Assembly: GCF_902459535.1 (NCBI RefSeq)
Contig: NZ_LR699554.1
Span: 558,001 to 622,000 of the forward strand
Source: Paraburkholderia dioscoreae
Lineage (GTDB): Bacteria; Pseudomonadota; Gammaproteobacteria; Burkholderiales; Burkholderiaceae
Length of the DNA: 64,000 bases
Direction: 5' to 3'
Below, in pieces: positions 53,433 to 62,735 of this stretch (positions are counted from its first letter, which is position 1; each line of letters opens with the position of its first letter). Position numbers and translations under genes: made by a program. The notes under the pieces were generated by a model, which ran no database searches, was not told the origin of the DNA, and saw only the letters and a list, made by a program, of their open reading frames with translations.

Positions 53433-55403
53433 ATGAATCACATATCGCGTTTCGCGAAACGGCTGAGCTGGTTGTCGGCAGTGTTCCTCATCGTGTTGGT
53501 AGCAGGGTGCGGTGGTTCTTCGGACAATGTTTCCAACGGCGGCGATCAACCTGCTTCCGCGCCGGGTGGAACTCAGGACACGACCCGTCCTGCCGTTAGC
53601 GCCGCGGTGCCCGCGCCAGGCGCTACGGGTGTCGGAGTAACGACGAAGATCGCCGTCACTTTCAGTAAAGACATGAACCCGGCAACGATTTCCGCGTCGA
53701 GCTTTACCGTCAGCGGTCCGGGCGCCACCCCGATTGCCGGCACAGTGAACTATACCGTTGGCTCAAGAGCCGCTGTATTCACGTCCACGAATGCTTCGCT
53801 GCCGGCGGGCACTGTCCTCACTGCAACGATAACCACTGCCGCGAAGGACGTTTCGGGTAACGCGCTGCAGAACAATTTTGTGTGGAGTTTCACCACGGCG
53901 GCCGCTCCAGATGTAACTCCGCCGACGGTGTCGCTTAGCGTGCCTGCCGCGGGTGCCACTAACGCTGCCTTGAACACTCACATTGCAGCGACTTTCAGCG
54001 AAGACATGGATCCGTCGACGATCACGGCGACCAGCTTCACACTGACCGGCCCCGGCGGCGCGCCAGTTGCGGGTACGGTGTCCTACGCGGCGGGGGCAAA
54101 AAGTGCCATCTTCACACCCACCACGCCTGCGGTCCTGAGTGCGGCAACCGCATACACCGCAACGATTACGACCGCTGCCAAAGATCTTTCCGGCAACGCG
54201 CTGGTCAGCAAGTTTGTGTGGACGTTCACCACGGGAACCACCACGGACACGACGCCTCCGTCGATCGTATCGGCCAACCCGGCCAACGGTGTGACCGGTG
54301 TTTGCACCAACAAGTCGGTCAACGTTACCTTTAGCGAGGCGATGGACCCGTCGACCATTACCGGCGCCACCCTCACTGTCGCTGCGTCGAACACACCCGC
54401 CACATTCCTGTCAGGTACAGTGGCCTATGATGTGCCGAGCAAGGTGGCAACCTTTACCGCAACCAGCCCGTTCGCGGCTAACACGAGCTACAACGCTACG
54501 GTCACAACCGGTGTGAAAGATCTCGCGGGCAATGCCTTGGCATCGGCTTCGGTGACGACATTCACGACCAATTCGTCCCTGTGCACGACGGCACCGGCAC
54601 TGGGAGGCGCCCAGCCTTTTGGTTCGTTCGGTGGTAATGCCTCGGTCACCAACGCCGGATTGAATTCGGTAATTCATGGCGACCTGGGTGTGAATGCCGC
54701 TTCGACGAAGATCACGGGGCTGACCGACTCGAGCGGCACCCACTTTACGACTACCACCAGCAATAACGGACTGGTAACGGGTTTGGTGTACACACTCACT
54801 GCGCCTGCTAATTCGGTCCCGGGACTTGCGGTCACTCAGGCAAGCCTCGACGCCACCACCGCGTTCAATTCGCTGTCGCCGGCTTCGTTGCCGGGCGGTA
54901 TCAATGTTTCGAGCCTGGCCCAATGTCCGAGTTGCGGCGGCGCTGGAGGCGGAGCGGACGAACTCGCAGGCCGTACGCTTCCGCCGGGCGTCTATCTGTC
55001 CAGTACGGGTACGTTCGATATCGGCGGTGTTGGCCGCACGACAGCCAATCTGACGCTCGACGCGGGTGGCGACGCCAATGCGGTCTGGGTCTTCCAGACG
55101 GCAGCCGGTACAGGGACATTGAATGTCGGCTTGACCGGACCCGCGACACCAGCGGTGCCGATCCAGGTATTGCTCGTCAATGGTGCCCAGGCTAAGAACG
55201 TGTTCTGGTACGTCCCGGCCGGTGCTGTTATCGGCACGGGGTCCACGATGACCGGAACGATGCTGGCCAATGCGTCGATCACTTTGTCGACGGTAGGCGG
55301 GACGCCTCCCACGGCCGTTATCACGACGCTCAATGGCCGCGCAATCGCATTGACCGCCGCGGTGACGATGGTCAATACGGTTATCAATCTGCCTTCACAG
55401 TAG
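53433..55403 (+). CDS. Lipoprotein with three Ig-like (Big_5) domains and an ice-binding-type (DUF3494) domain
   Basis: 656 residues. The lipobox is LVAGCGGS. Three tandem Big_5-type domains of about 105 residues (about 45-355) each carry a TFSxDM(N/D)P motif (the third as TFSEAMDP), and DTTPPSIVSA-type linkers separate them. A C-terminal beta-helix of the DUF3494 ice-binding family (about 375-655) has VIHGDLGVN, LPPGVYLSSTGT and AVWVFQTAAG. DUF3494 proteins bind ice or act as surface adhesins; here an exposed adhesin is more likely. The ATG at 53433 follows GGGG; a TTG 6 nt upstream is an alternative. Confidence 0.85.
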   Translation: MNHISRFAKRLSWLSAVFLIVLVAGCGGSSDNVSNGGDQPASAPGGTQDTTRPAVSAAVPAPGATGVGVTTKIAVTFSKDMNPATISASSFTVSGPGATPIAGTVNYTVGSRAAVFTSTNASLPAGTVLTATITTAAKDVSGNALQNNFVWSFTTAAAPDVTPPTVSLSVPAAGATNAALNTHIAATFSEDMDPSTITATSFTLTGPGGAPVAGTVSYAAGAKSAIFTPTTPAVLSAATAYTATITTAAKDLSGNALVSKFVWTFTTGTTTDTTPPSIVSANPANGVTGVCTNKSVNVTFSEAMDPSTITGATLTVAASNTPATFLSGTVAYDVPSKVATFTATSPFAANTSYNATVTTGVKDLAGNALASASVTTFTTNSSLCTTAPALGGAQPFGSFGGNASVTNAGLNSVIHGDLGVNAASTKITGLTDSSGTHFTTTTSNNGLVTGLVYTLTAPANSVPGLAVTQASLDATTAFNSLSPASLPGGINVSSLAQCPSCGGAGGGADELAGRTLPPGVYLSSTGTFDIGGVGRTTANLTLDAGGDANAVWVFQTAAGTGTLNVGLTGPATPAVPIQVLLVNGAQAKNVFWYVPAGAVIGTGSTMTGTMLANASITLSTVGGTPPTAVITTLNGRAIALTAAVTMVNTVINLPSQ

Positions 55404-55553
55404 GACTGTCTGTGCCAGTCGAGTACCCGGCAGTAGCCGGGCACTCGCTTCCGGCGCATCGTGTTTTGCCTTCCGGGATGGAGTCGTCGCTACCCGCTTC
55501 GTATCAGGCGCTACCAGCCCATGCAATTTCTTTTCACTTATGAGCCATACGTC

Positions 55554-55688
55554 ATGAAAAAAGCAGTCCTCGCACTCGCCGTTGCCGCCGCATCTCTGTG
55601 CGCCGTCTCCCCTGCATCCGCCAATCCGCATCACCGTTCCTGCCACCGGGTAATGGTTCATCACCACTGGCAAAACCACTGCCGGTAA
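55554..55688 (+). CDS. Small secreted His-rich peptide (44 aa)
   Basis: MKKAVLALAVAAASL gives a signal peptide with cleavage near ASAN. The mature peptide of about 20 residues contains HHR, VMVHHHWQNHCR and two Cys. Similar small exported His/Cys peptides occur in Burkholderia-type genomes, but I know no function; metal binding is plausible. A strong terminator follows 21 nt after the stop, which supports a real transcript end. Confidence 0.65.
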   Translation: MKKAVLALAVAAASLCAVSPASANPHHRSCHRVMVHHHWQNHCR

Positions 55689-55708
55689 TCAGATCACGCA
55701 ACAACTTG

Positions 55709-55735
55709 TCCCCGCTGCCCTGCGGGGATTTTTTT
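55709..55735 (+). terminator. Rho-independent terminator
   Basis: A perfect 7-bp GC-rich stem (55709-55715 / 55722-55728) with a 6-nt loop, followed by seven T. It ends the transcript of the small secreted peptide and may also serve the convergent alcohol dehydrogenase. Confidence 0.9.
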
Positions 55736-55754
55736 ATGCGTGATCGTCACGCTT

Positions 55755-56924
55755 TCATGGCTTCATGACGACTTTGATACAGCCGTCTTCCTTGTCACGA
55801 AACGTCTTATACATATCGGGCCCTTGTTCCAGCGAAACCGTGTGCGTAATCACAAAGGACGGATCGATCTGTCCTTCCTGAATCCGGCGCAACAGATCAT
55901 CTGTCCAGCGGTTGACGTGCGTTTGTCCCATCTTCCAGGTGAGGCCTTTATTCATGGAGGCACCGAATGGGATCTTGTCGATAAGCCCGCCATACACTCC
56001 CGGCACGGACAATATGCCGGCAGGGCGACACACGTAGATCATCTCCCGCAGCACGTGCGGCCGGTCAGTCTCCAGCATCACGGCCTGCTTGACACGGTCG
56101 TACATCGCGTCGAACGAGCGGGTGGCGTGAGACTCCATGCCGACTGCGTCAATGCATTTTTCCGGGCCCTTGCCGTTCGTCAACTCCTTCAGACGGTCGA
56201 GCACGCTCTCCTCGTCGAAGTTGATGGTGATCGCACCGCCGGCCTTGGCCATGACGAGCCGCTCCGGTACACGGTCGATGACCACCACCTGCCGGGCTCC
56301 CAATAGCACGGCGCTACGGATTGCCATCTGGCCGACCGGCCCCGCACCCCATATGGCGACCGTGTCCTCGGGCTGGATATCGCAGTTCACCGCCGCCTGC
56401 CAGCCGGTCGGAAAAATGTCGCCGAGGAAAAGAACCTGTTCGTCGGTTAGTCCATCGGGAATCTTGACGTGCGTGGTGTCCGCCATCGGCACACGCACGT
56501 ATTCCGCCTGTCCGCCTGCATATCCGCCGGTCAGATGGGAGTACCCGAATAGTCCGGCCGTTGCATGGCCAAAGACCTTGTCTGCCTTTTCCTTGTTGCG
56601 GTTACTGCGTTCGCAGACGGAAAAATTACCGCGCTTGCACTGATCACATTCGCCGCAAAAAATCGTGAACGGAATGACGACCCGATCCCCGGTGCTCAAC
56701 GCCTTGTTGTTCTTGCCGACTTCGACCACTTCGCCCATGAATTCGTGGCCCATGATGTCGCCACTTTCCATGGTCGGCATAAAGCCGTCGAAGAGATGAA
56801 GGTCCGAGCCGCAAATGGCGCACGTCGAGACCTTGATGATCGCGTCGCGTCCTTCTTCGATGATCGGGTCGGGGACCGTATCGCAGCGGATGTCGTGTTT
56901 GCCATGCCAACGTAGTGCTCTCAT
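55755..56924 (-). CDS. Zinc-dependent alcohol dehydrogenase (formaldehyde dehydrogenase-like)
   Basis: A 389-residue medium-chain dehydrogenase. CAICGSDLHLFDG gives the catalytic zinc site, GHEFMGEV the second ligand pair and CGECDQCKRGNFSVC the four-Cys structural zinc lobe. AIWGAGPVGQMA is the NAD site. The long middle and C-terminal region fits the glutathione-independent formaldehyde dehydrogenase or threonine dehydrogenase-like group. I chose the ATG at 56924 (MRALRWHGK, with GGGAG before it) over a far longer upstream frame that is low-complexity. Confidence 0.9.
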   Translation of the reverse strand: MRALRWHGKHDIRCDTVPDPIIEEGRDAIIKVSTCAICGSDLHLFDGFMPTMESGDIMGHEFMGEVVEVGKNNKALSTGDRVVIPFTIFCGECDQCKRGNFSVCERSNRNKEKADKVFGHATAGLFGYSHLTGGYAGGQAEYVRVPMADTTHVKIPDGLTDEQVLFLGDIFPTGWQAAVNCDIQPEDTVAIWGAGPVGQMAIRSAVLLGARQVVVIDRVPERLVMAKAGGAITINFDEESVLDRLKELTNGKGPEKCIDAVGMESHATRSFDAMYDRVKQAVMLETDRPHVLREMIYVCRPAGILSVPGVYGGLIDKIPFGASMNKGLTWKMGQTHVNRWTDDLLRRIQEGQIDPSFVITHTVSLEQGPDMYKTFRDKEDGCIKVVMKP

Positions 56925-57204
56925 TCGAAGCTCCCGGTAAATGTCAGTGCCATTGCTTGCATGCGACCGCACGCATAAGGCCGGCGCCTTCCCTCCGCAA
57001 CGACTATTCCCGCCCGTGGCGGGTGCGCCTTGCGTGTGGGAATGGCGGTTGCTCGAAGTCACGTAGCGGGATTCTTCACGGCCCGCCGTACCGAACCGAC
57101 CTGCTAAAAAAGGGCACGGTGGCTCGAACAGGTAGACGGGAAAACGGACCCAGCGCACCCGGCGGCGTTTATCGCACGCCGGGCGAATGACGAGGAGAAC
57201 GAAA

Positions 57205-58122
57205 GTGAGCCGATCGATCCGCTCGGAAGCGGCCGCCCGCCGCCGCGGCGGTAGCATCTTCCACATTGCTGTCGAAGCCGTCGGCAGATTTGCGTCGGAC
57301 AGATGCACGACGCTGGCGGCGAGCATCAGCTTCTACGCGGCGTTTTCTCTCGCGCCGACGTTGCTGATCGTCCTCACGGTGACAGGCTGGTTTTTCGGCG
57401 AAGCCGCCGCCCGCGGCAAGCTGTTTGCGCAGGTGCACGACATCCTCGGCAACGACGCAGCCGGCGCGATGCAGGCCGTTGTCGAAAGCGCGCATCGTGC
57501 AAGCGGAGGCGGCCTGGCCGCGCTTCTCTCCATCATGCTGCTGGTGATCGGCGCATCGGCCACCTTCAGTTCGCTGAACACGGCGCTCGACGTTGTCTTC
57601 GCCGCGAAGCCAAAAGCCGGGCTGGCCGGATTGGCGCTTCTGGTGCGAGCACGCCTCGTTTCGTTCGGGCTGGTACTCGGTGTCGGATTCCTGCTCGTGG
57701 TTTCGCTGGTACTCGATACGGCAATCACTTTCGTCGGACAACGACTGTTCGGCGAATCGCCGCTGGTGATGGCCGCGCAGATCGCGCAAACCGTTTTCGG
57801 CATCGTCGTGTTATCTGCCGCTTTTGCGGCAATGCTGCGCTGGTTGCCGGACACGCATGTCCCATTTCGACACGCCATGACGGGCGCAATCGTTTCTGCG
57901 GTCCTTTTCTCGGTGGGGCGGCGGCTCTTCGGACTTTACCTCGCACATGCCGGTACGGCGAACTCGTTCGGTGCCGCCGGCTCGCTTGCCGTGCTGATGA
58001 TGTGGCTTTATTTCTCCGCAGCGGTGTTTCTACTCGGCGCAGAGGTCGCTTCAGCGATGGATGGCGAGCGTCAGACGCCGGACGGGAAGACGCCCGTAAC
58101 TGTCGGACAGCCGCGCAATTAA
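57205..58122 (+). CDS. YihY/BrkB-family inner-membrane protein
   Basis: 305 residues with about six hydrophobic spans. TLAASISFYAAFSLAPTLLI and GAAGSLAVLMMWLYFSAAVFLLGAE are the diagnostic ends of the YihY/UPF0761 family (once called RNase BN). I chose the GTG at 57205 because GAGGAG (57192-57197) sits 7 nt before it and inside the longer frame that opens at 57187. The role is uncertain; family members are linked to envelope or osmotic stress. Confidence 0.87.
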   Translation: MSRSIRSEAAARRRGGSIFHIAVEAVGRFASDRCTTLAASISFYAAFSLAPTLLIVLTVTGWFFGEAAARGKLFAQVHDILGNDAAGAMQAVVESAHRASGGGLAALLSIMLLVIGASATFSSLNTALDVVFAAKPKAGLAGLALLVRARLVSFGLVLGVGFLLVVSLVLDTAITFVGQRLFGESPLVMAAQIAQTVFGIVVLSAAFAAMLRWLPDTHVPFRHAMTGAIVSAVLFSVGRRLFGLYLAHAGTANSFGAAGSLAVLMMWLYFSAAVFLLGAEVASAMDGERQTPDGKTPVTVGQPRN

Positions 58123-58249
58123 CCGGATATTCGATGGCAGCGCATGGAAGCGTGATCGGGATGCCTGATCGCGCTGGGTCGGCGGGCATATCGCTTGCTC
58201 GACTACGGTGGCAACCAGACCATTCAACCGCATGACCGAGGAGATCACG

Positions 58250-58783
58250 ATGCAAGCCACGAAAGAGAATCAGACAGAGACCCGCTTCGGCACAATCGAC
58301 GCGTTGGCCTTTCTGGAGGCGGACCATCGAGCAGTTGAAAAATTGTTCGCCGCGTTCAAGAAAGCGGACGACGACCTCGAAGCGAAGGCGGCGCTTGCGC
58401 AGCGTGCCTGCGAAGAGCTAACCATCCATACGATACTGGAGGAGGAACTGCTTTATCCGGCTGCGCAGGAAGCGTTGCCCGACAGCGATAAGGTGGATGT
58501 CGAAGAAGCCTACATCGAGCACTACCTCGTCAAATCGCTGATTGCGAAATTCGAAACGCTGAAAGCGGGCGACAAAGGTTTCGACGCAACTTTCAAGGTA
58601 ATGAGCGAGATGGTGGACCATCACGTGGAGGAAGAAGAGCAGGAACTCTTCCCGGAGCTGCGCAAGTCGAAATGCGATCTCCGCACGCTCGGTGAAAAGA
58701 TGGCAAAACGCAAGGCGGAACTGCAAGCCAAGCTCGATGCGGTTGGCAGCAGATCAGTGGGCGACAAGACCGCGACGCTTTGA
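58250..58783 (+). CDS. Hemerythrin-like HHE-domain protein
   Basis: 177 residues. A four-helix HHE domain (about 20-160) with LEADHRAVEKLF, HTILEEELLYPA, HYLVKSLI and DHHVEEEEQELFPEL supplies the His/Glu set for a di-iron site. Roles in the family include oxygen sensing, iron storage and nitrosative or oxidative stress response. GAGGAG lies 6 nt before the ATG at 58250, so the longer upstream frame is not used. Confidence 0.9.
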   Translation: MQATKENQTETRFGTIDALAFLEADHRAVEKLFAAFKKADDDLEAKAALAQRACEELTIHTILEEELLYPAAQEALPDSDKVDVEEAYIEHYLVKSLIAKFETLKAGDKGFDATFKVMSEMVDHHVEEEEQELFPELRKSKCDLRTLGEKMAKRKAELQAKLDAVGSRSVGDKTATL

Positions 58784-58923
58784 GTCGAGCAGCGCGACGG
58801 CAACGATGGAATGGGGCTGAGGGGCTTCGTTTTCACTTGGCATTAGTAGGAATCCGCAGGGTTTAGCCACGCGCACCTGCGGATGTTTGCAAATCCGTAT
58901 CCGCAATCTGATCATCAATTACG

Positions 58924-59610
58924 TCATTCAATAGGCGCTCTGCGGGACGCAAGGATCGCCGGCATGGCCATGAGCGAATCGATCAAACCGTCGCACTCCA
59001 GCGCCGCCGACCCGTGTGGCCCGGCATAGCCATAGCGCACGATGAACACCGGCAGACCTGCCGCCCGCGCGGCGCTCACGTCCACCGGCGAATCCCCAAC
59101 CAGTACGCTGTTTTCAGGTTCCACGTCGAGCAGCCTGCACGCGTGCCACAACGGTTCGGGATCGGGCTTCATTGTCGCGATCGAGTCACCGGCAACCAGT
59201 ACGTCGAGGAAGCGGGCGAGCCCGGTCATGAGCAATAGCCGCGCGGCGAGTTCCTTCGGCTTGTTGGTGACGCACGCAAGCCGGTAGCCAAGCCGCTGCA
59301 GCTCCGCAAGGCCGGTTTCCACGTGAGGAAAAACGCGGCCGAGGCGTCCATTGGTCTGCACATAGTGGCGATGAAACACGTTCAATGCACGCTCGACATC
59401 GACGTGCCGGTCCAGACCGGCCGCTTCCAGCGAGCGTCGAACCAGGTTGGGCACGCCCTTGCCGATAAAGCCGCTGACGGTCTCGAACGGCAACCGCGCG
59501 GTACTGAACTCGTCGAGCATATGGCTGACCGCCTCGACAATGTCCGGCGCGGTGTCGACCATCGTGCCGTCGAGATCGACCAGCACGGCTTTGGGCCGCA
59601 TACCTGTCAT
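58924..59610 (-). CDS. gph: Phosphoglycolate phosphatase-like HAD hydrolase
   Basis: 228 residues from the ATG at 59610 (alternatives at 59628 and 59601). DLDGTMVDTAPD is HAD motif I, VTNKP motif II, KPDP the Lys motif and VGDSPVDVSAARAAG motif IV. The Gph-type cap region fits phosphoglycolate phosphatase, which clears 2-phosphoglycolate. The next gene on the strand is a CbbY-like HAD protein 25 nt upstream. Confidence 0.85.
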   Translation of the reverse strand: MTGMRPKAVLVDLDGTMVDTAPDIVEAVSHMLDEFSTARLPFETVSGFIGKGVPNLVRRSLEAAGLDRHVDVERALNVFHRHYVQTNGRLGRVFPHVETGLAELQRLGYRLACVTNKPKELAARLLLMTGLARFLDVLVAGDSIATMKPDPEPLWHACRLLDVEPENSVLVGDSPVDVSAARAAGLPVFIVRYGYAGPHGSAALECDGLIDSLMAMPAILASRRAPIE

Positions 59611-59635
59611 GAATGGCGCCCGATGCATGTTCAGA

Positions 59636-60400
59636 TCAGGCGAGCGCGGCCGACGCGTGGCGATGCCACTGACGCAAGGTGGCCAGATCGACCCAACCGG
59701 CCCGTTCATCCGGTACAGACGAAGGAATCGGCGCGTTCGGTTCGCCCAGGTGAGGGAGCACGGCCAGCGCACCGTCGAAATCATCTTGCGACGTATAGAC
59801 GGTCGGCGTCACGATAGTGGGAACGCCCGCCGCACGTGCCGCGCGCAGACCATTCGCGGAATCTTCGAAGGCCACGCAGTCTGGGCCTTTCAGACCGAGT
59901 TGCCGAAGCACGTCGAGGTAGACGTCGGGCGAAGGCTTCTTTACGTGGGTCGTGCCGGCATCGCAAATCGCGGCAAAGCGCGTACGCCACGTAGGTCCGA
60001 ACGGCGTTTGCAGCAATGCGTCGAGGTTCGCGGGGGTGGTGGTCGTTGCGATCGCCACCGGAATGGCGGCTGCTTGCGCCTCGGCAATCAGACGTGCAAT
60101 GCCCGGCCGCAACGGCAAGCCGCCGTTGCGCACGCGCGCGGCATAGTGACGGGTTTTGATCGCGTGCACGGCGTCGATCACGTCGTTGATACGCGTGCCA
60201 TCCGCTTCTTCCAGATCGGCGACGTGCCAGTAATGCAGCAGGCGCTCCTTGCCGCCCGCCACTTTCAGAAGACGGGTGTAGAGCGACTCGTCCCAGAACC
60301 AGTCGAGACCCACTTCGGCGAATGCGGCATTGAAGGCCTGCAAATGAGCGGTCTCGGTATCGGCAAGTGTGCCGTCCACGTCGAAGATCAGGGCTTGCAT
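59636..60400 (-). CDS. cbbY: CbbY-like HAD phosphatase
   Basis: 254 residues. FDVDGTLADTETAHLQAFN is the CbbY-type motif I with the extended cap (ETAHLQAFN), IATTTT motif II, KKPSPDVY the Lys motif and FEDSANGLRAARAAG motif IV. CbbY enzymes act on xylulose-1,5-bisphosphate, and with Gph this forms the phosphatase pair seen beside Calvin-cycle genes; no RuBisCO gene is in view. The symbol is a best family match. Confidence 0.82.
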   Translation of the reverse strand: MQALIFDVDGTLADTETAHLQAFNAAFAEVGLDWFWDESLYTRLLKVAGGKERLLHYWHVADLEEADGTRINDVIDAVHAIKTRHYAARVRNGGLPLRPGIARLIAEAQAAAIPVAIATTTTPANLDALLQTPFGPTWRTRFAAICDAGTTHVKKPSPDVYLDVLRQLGLKGPDCVAFEDSANGLRAARAAGVPTIVTPTVYTSQDDFDGALAVLPHLGEPNAPIPSSVPDERAGWVDLATLRQWHRHASAALA

Positions 60401-60547
60401 GGTCCGGGCTCTCCTGGGTTCACGCAGGTTCAGGCAAGTTCAAGCAGCCACGATAGCGGAGCCGGATGCCGATTTGAATTCAGAGATTCTTTGGTCTCCG
60501 GTAAGGCATCCTTTAAGTCGTTGTGTCGATCACGCGGAAACACCGCG

Positions 60548-60970
60548 TTATTTCTTCTCCCGAGGATCGGTCACGAAGCCGATTTTTGTCAGTCCGCCGG
60601 CCTGCGCAGCCGACATCACGTCGGCGACGCGCTCATAGGGCACTTTGCGGTCGGCCCGTAAATGCAGTTCGGGCTGAGGCTTCGTATGAGCGGCCTCGGC
60701 AATCCTTGCGCGCAGAACGTCATCGGCCACGGGATGGCCGTCCCAGAGAATCGAACCGTCTGCCTGCACGGCTACGTCGAGATGCGCGGGTTTGACGTTA
60801 TCCGGCTGACTGCTCGCTTGCGGCAGATCGATCTTCACCGCGTGCTGCATTGCCGGGATGGTGACGAGAAAGATGATCAGCAGTACCAGCATCACGTCGA
60901 CGAGCGGCGTCATGTTGATTTCGTTCATCAGGCCGCTTTCTTCGTCGTCGGAGAACGGAGTCATTGCCAT
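60548..60970 (-). CDS. exbD: ExbD/TolR-family biopolymer transport protein
   Basis: 140 residues: a short cytosolic start, NEINMTPLVDVMLVLLIIFLV (membrane span with the conserved Asp needed for proton use) and a periplasmic C-terminal domain with LHLRADRKVPYERV. It works with ExbB to energise TonB. It overlaps exbB by 10 nt and is encoded downstream of it. Confidence 0.92.
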   Translation of the reverse strand: MAMTPFSDDEESGLMNEINMTPLVDVMLVLLIIFLVTIPAMQHAVKIDLPQASSQPDNVKPAHLDVAVQADGSILWDGHPVADDVLRARIAEAAHTKPQPELHLRADRKVPYERVADVMSAAQAGGLTKIGFVTDPREKK

Positions 60971-61749
60971 TTGAGCGCTCCGTCGTTCGTGGCGTCATTG
61001 GCTTCGCCATTTGCCGCAGGAACAGCGCGCGGCACAATGCGCATGTCGGGACCGGTACTCGACGGCAATTGCGAGCCGGTCACGAAATACGCATGCAGTC
61101 CATGCGCGAAACGCTTGAGTCTCGTCACGACCGACTTGTTGGCGCGGGTCAACCCGTTGTATCCCAGCACCGCGGGTATCGCCACGAAGAGGCCGAAGGC
61201 CGTCATGATCAGCGACTCGCCGACCGGTCCGGCGACGTGATCGATCGAGGTCTGTCCCGTCTCCCCAATCAGGATGAGCGCGTGATAAATGCCCCACACG
61301 GTGCCGAAGAGCCCGACAAAGGGCGCAGTGCTGCCGATCGACGCCAACACCGCGAGTCCGCTTTGCATGCGTGCGATGGCGTCGTCCATCGTGTCCTGCA
61401 GGCGCCGCGTAATCCAGTCGGATACGTCGATGCGGTCATGCAAATGCGACTGCGTTTGCTGATGATGGGCCGCAGCTTCCTCGCCGGCCAGGGCGAGCGC
61501 GAGAAGCGGATTGTCGCGGACCGACTTCGATGCGTGGGCGCCGAGGCTCTTCAATCCGTCCTCGAAGTGGTCGGCTCGCCAGAATTGCGCTTCGGCCTGG
61601 CGGGTCACGCGTTTGATCCGCAAAATGGTCCATAGCTTGACTAGAATCACCGTCCACGAGAGGACCGACATGATCAGCAGCGTGCTCAGAATGCAGCGCG
61701 TGACGATGTCGCCGCTTTCCCAGACATTCGCGAGGCCGTAGTGTTGCAT
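60961..61749 (-). CDS. exbB: ExbB/MotA/TolQ-family proton channel protein
   Basis: 262 residues with three main membrane spans. GSTAPFVGLFGTVWGIYHAL and the C-terminal GESLIMTAFGLFVAIPAVLGYNGLTR are the defining ExbB/TolQ motifs. It forms the pentameric proton channel around ExbD and powers TonB. The gene lies 27 nt downstream of tonB and overlaps exbD. Confidence 0.93.
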   Translation of the reverse strand: MQHYGLANVWESGDIVTRCILSTLLIMSVLSWTVILVKLWTILRIKRVTRQAEAQFWRADHFEDGLKSLGAHASKSVRDNPLLALALAGEEAAAHHQQTQSHLHDRIDVSDWITRRLQDTMDDAIARMQSGLAVLASIGSTAPFVGLFGTVWGIYHALILIGETGQTSIDHVAGPVGESLIMTAFGLFVAIPAVLGYNGLTRANKSVVTRLKRFAHGLHAYFVTGSQLPSSTGPDMRIVPRAVPAANGEANDATNDGALKWQ

Positions 61750-61776
61750 GGTGAATTCCTTTGACCCGTAGACAAG

Positions 61777-62538
61777 TTACTCGGTCAATCCGAAGACGAA
61801 CGATTCCGAATAGGCAGCGCGTACCGCTTCGCCGTTTTCCCTGTACGGCTGGCAGGCTCCGGCGTGCACGGCGGAGAGCGCTGCGTCGTCGAGCCGGGGA
61901 TAGCCGCTGCTCTTTTGCAGTTGCGCGGTTTCGATATGACCGCTCAGGCCTACTACGAAGCGGACGATCGCGGTGCCGCTTTCATTGCGGCGCTTCGATA
62001 CGTCGGGATAGTCCGGCTTGGGAATATCGCAGTCGACGTGCGATACGCTCTTTGGCGTGGTCGATGCGGGCGCCGTGTGTTCGGCGGCGGTCGCCGGTGT
62101 ATTCGTTGCCGGTGCTGCGGGCGAAGGCGTAGCGGCAACGGGTGGAGTAGTGGGCTCGGGTGAGCGGGCAGTGTCTCTGGACGGCGTCGGCGTGGCCGGC
62201 ATACCCAGCGCAGGCGCTATGCTGCTGCGCGGCGCCTTGAGACGAGGCGGCGGGAGTTTGCTGCGTGCAGGAGGCTGCGCGGCTTGCGGTGCTGCAACCA
62301 CGGCGGCCGGCGCGGGCACGGCAGGAGCAGCCACCTCCGGCTCATTCCTCAACAACATCGCAACGATGGCCGGCGCTTCGACCGTTCGCTCCAACGTCCT
62401 GTCCCGCGTCGCCGACACCCACGCGAGCAAGCCCACATGAGCGGCGACCACGGCGCCCAGCGCCACGACGATCCGACGGCGCCATGCCGCATCGTTCGCG
62501 GTATATCCAGCCGTCGCCATTGCACGTTCCAGCATCAT
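61777..62538 (-). CDS. tonB: TonB energy-transducing protein
   Basis: 253 residues. One N-terminal span (IVVALGAVVAAHVGLLAWV), a long Pro/Ala-rich periplasmic spacer (about 70-170) and a C-terminal TonB fold ending in FVFGLTE (KPDYPDVSKRRNESGTAIVRF, GYPRLDDAAL). I chose the ATG at 62538 because AAGG lies about 9 nt before it; an upstream ATG at 62580 is in frame. It links ExbBD to outer-membrane receptors such as the one at the window's right end. Confidence 0.92.
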   Translation of the reverse strand: MMLERAMATAGYTANDAAWRRRIVVALGAVVAAHVGLLAWVSATRDRTLERTVEAPAIVAMLLRNEPEVAAPAVPAPAAVVAAPQAAQPPARSKLPPPRLKAPRSSIAPALGMPATPTPSRDTARSPEPTTPPVAATPSPAAPATNTPATAAEHTAPASTTPKSVSHVDCDIPKPDYPDVSKRRNESGTAIVRFVVGLSGHIETAQLQKSSGYPRLDDAALSAVHAGACQPYRENGEAVRAAYSESFVFGLTE

Positions 62539-62735
62539 GGTCGAGGCCTTGCATTGGCCACCTCCGCGTTTATTTTCCACCCCTGCAGCGTGTTTTAGTA
62601 CTGCCGCTGGTCCCGCAGCGTCAATTCGGGAAAATCTCCCGCCCGATGTTCGTTGTCAAACGATCCTCCAATGGACTACTTTGCTTGAATGACGCGAGCT
62701 TTCGCGGCGCAGCGATTTCACTACGGAGTACAACA

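Noticed and set aside
55925..57326. A 523-residue form of the zinc alcohol dehydrogenase
   Set aside because: The extra N-terminal sequence is Arg-rich, unlike the family, and a good ribosome site precedes the ATG at 56924.
62581..62735. A Fur box between tonB and the propeller gene
   Set aside because: I looked for a GATAATGATWATCATTATC-like palindrome and saw no convincing match.
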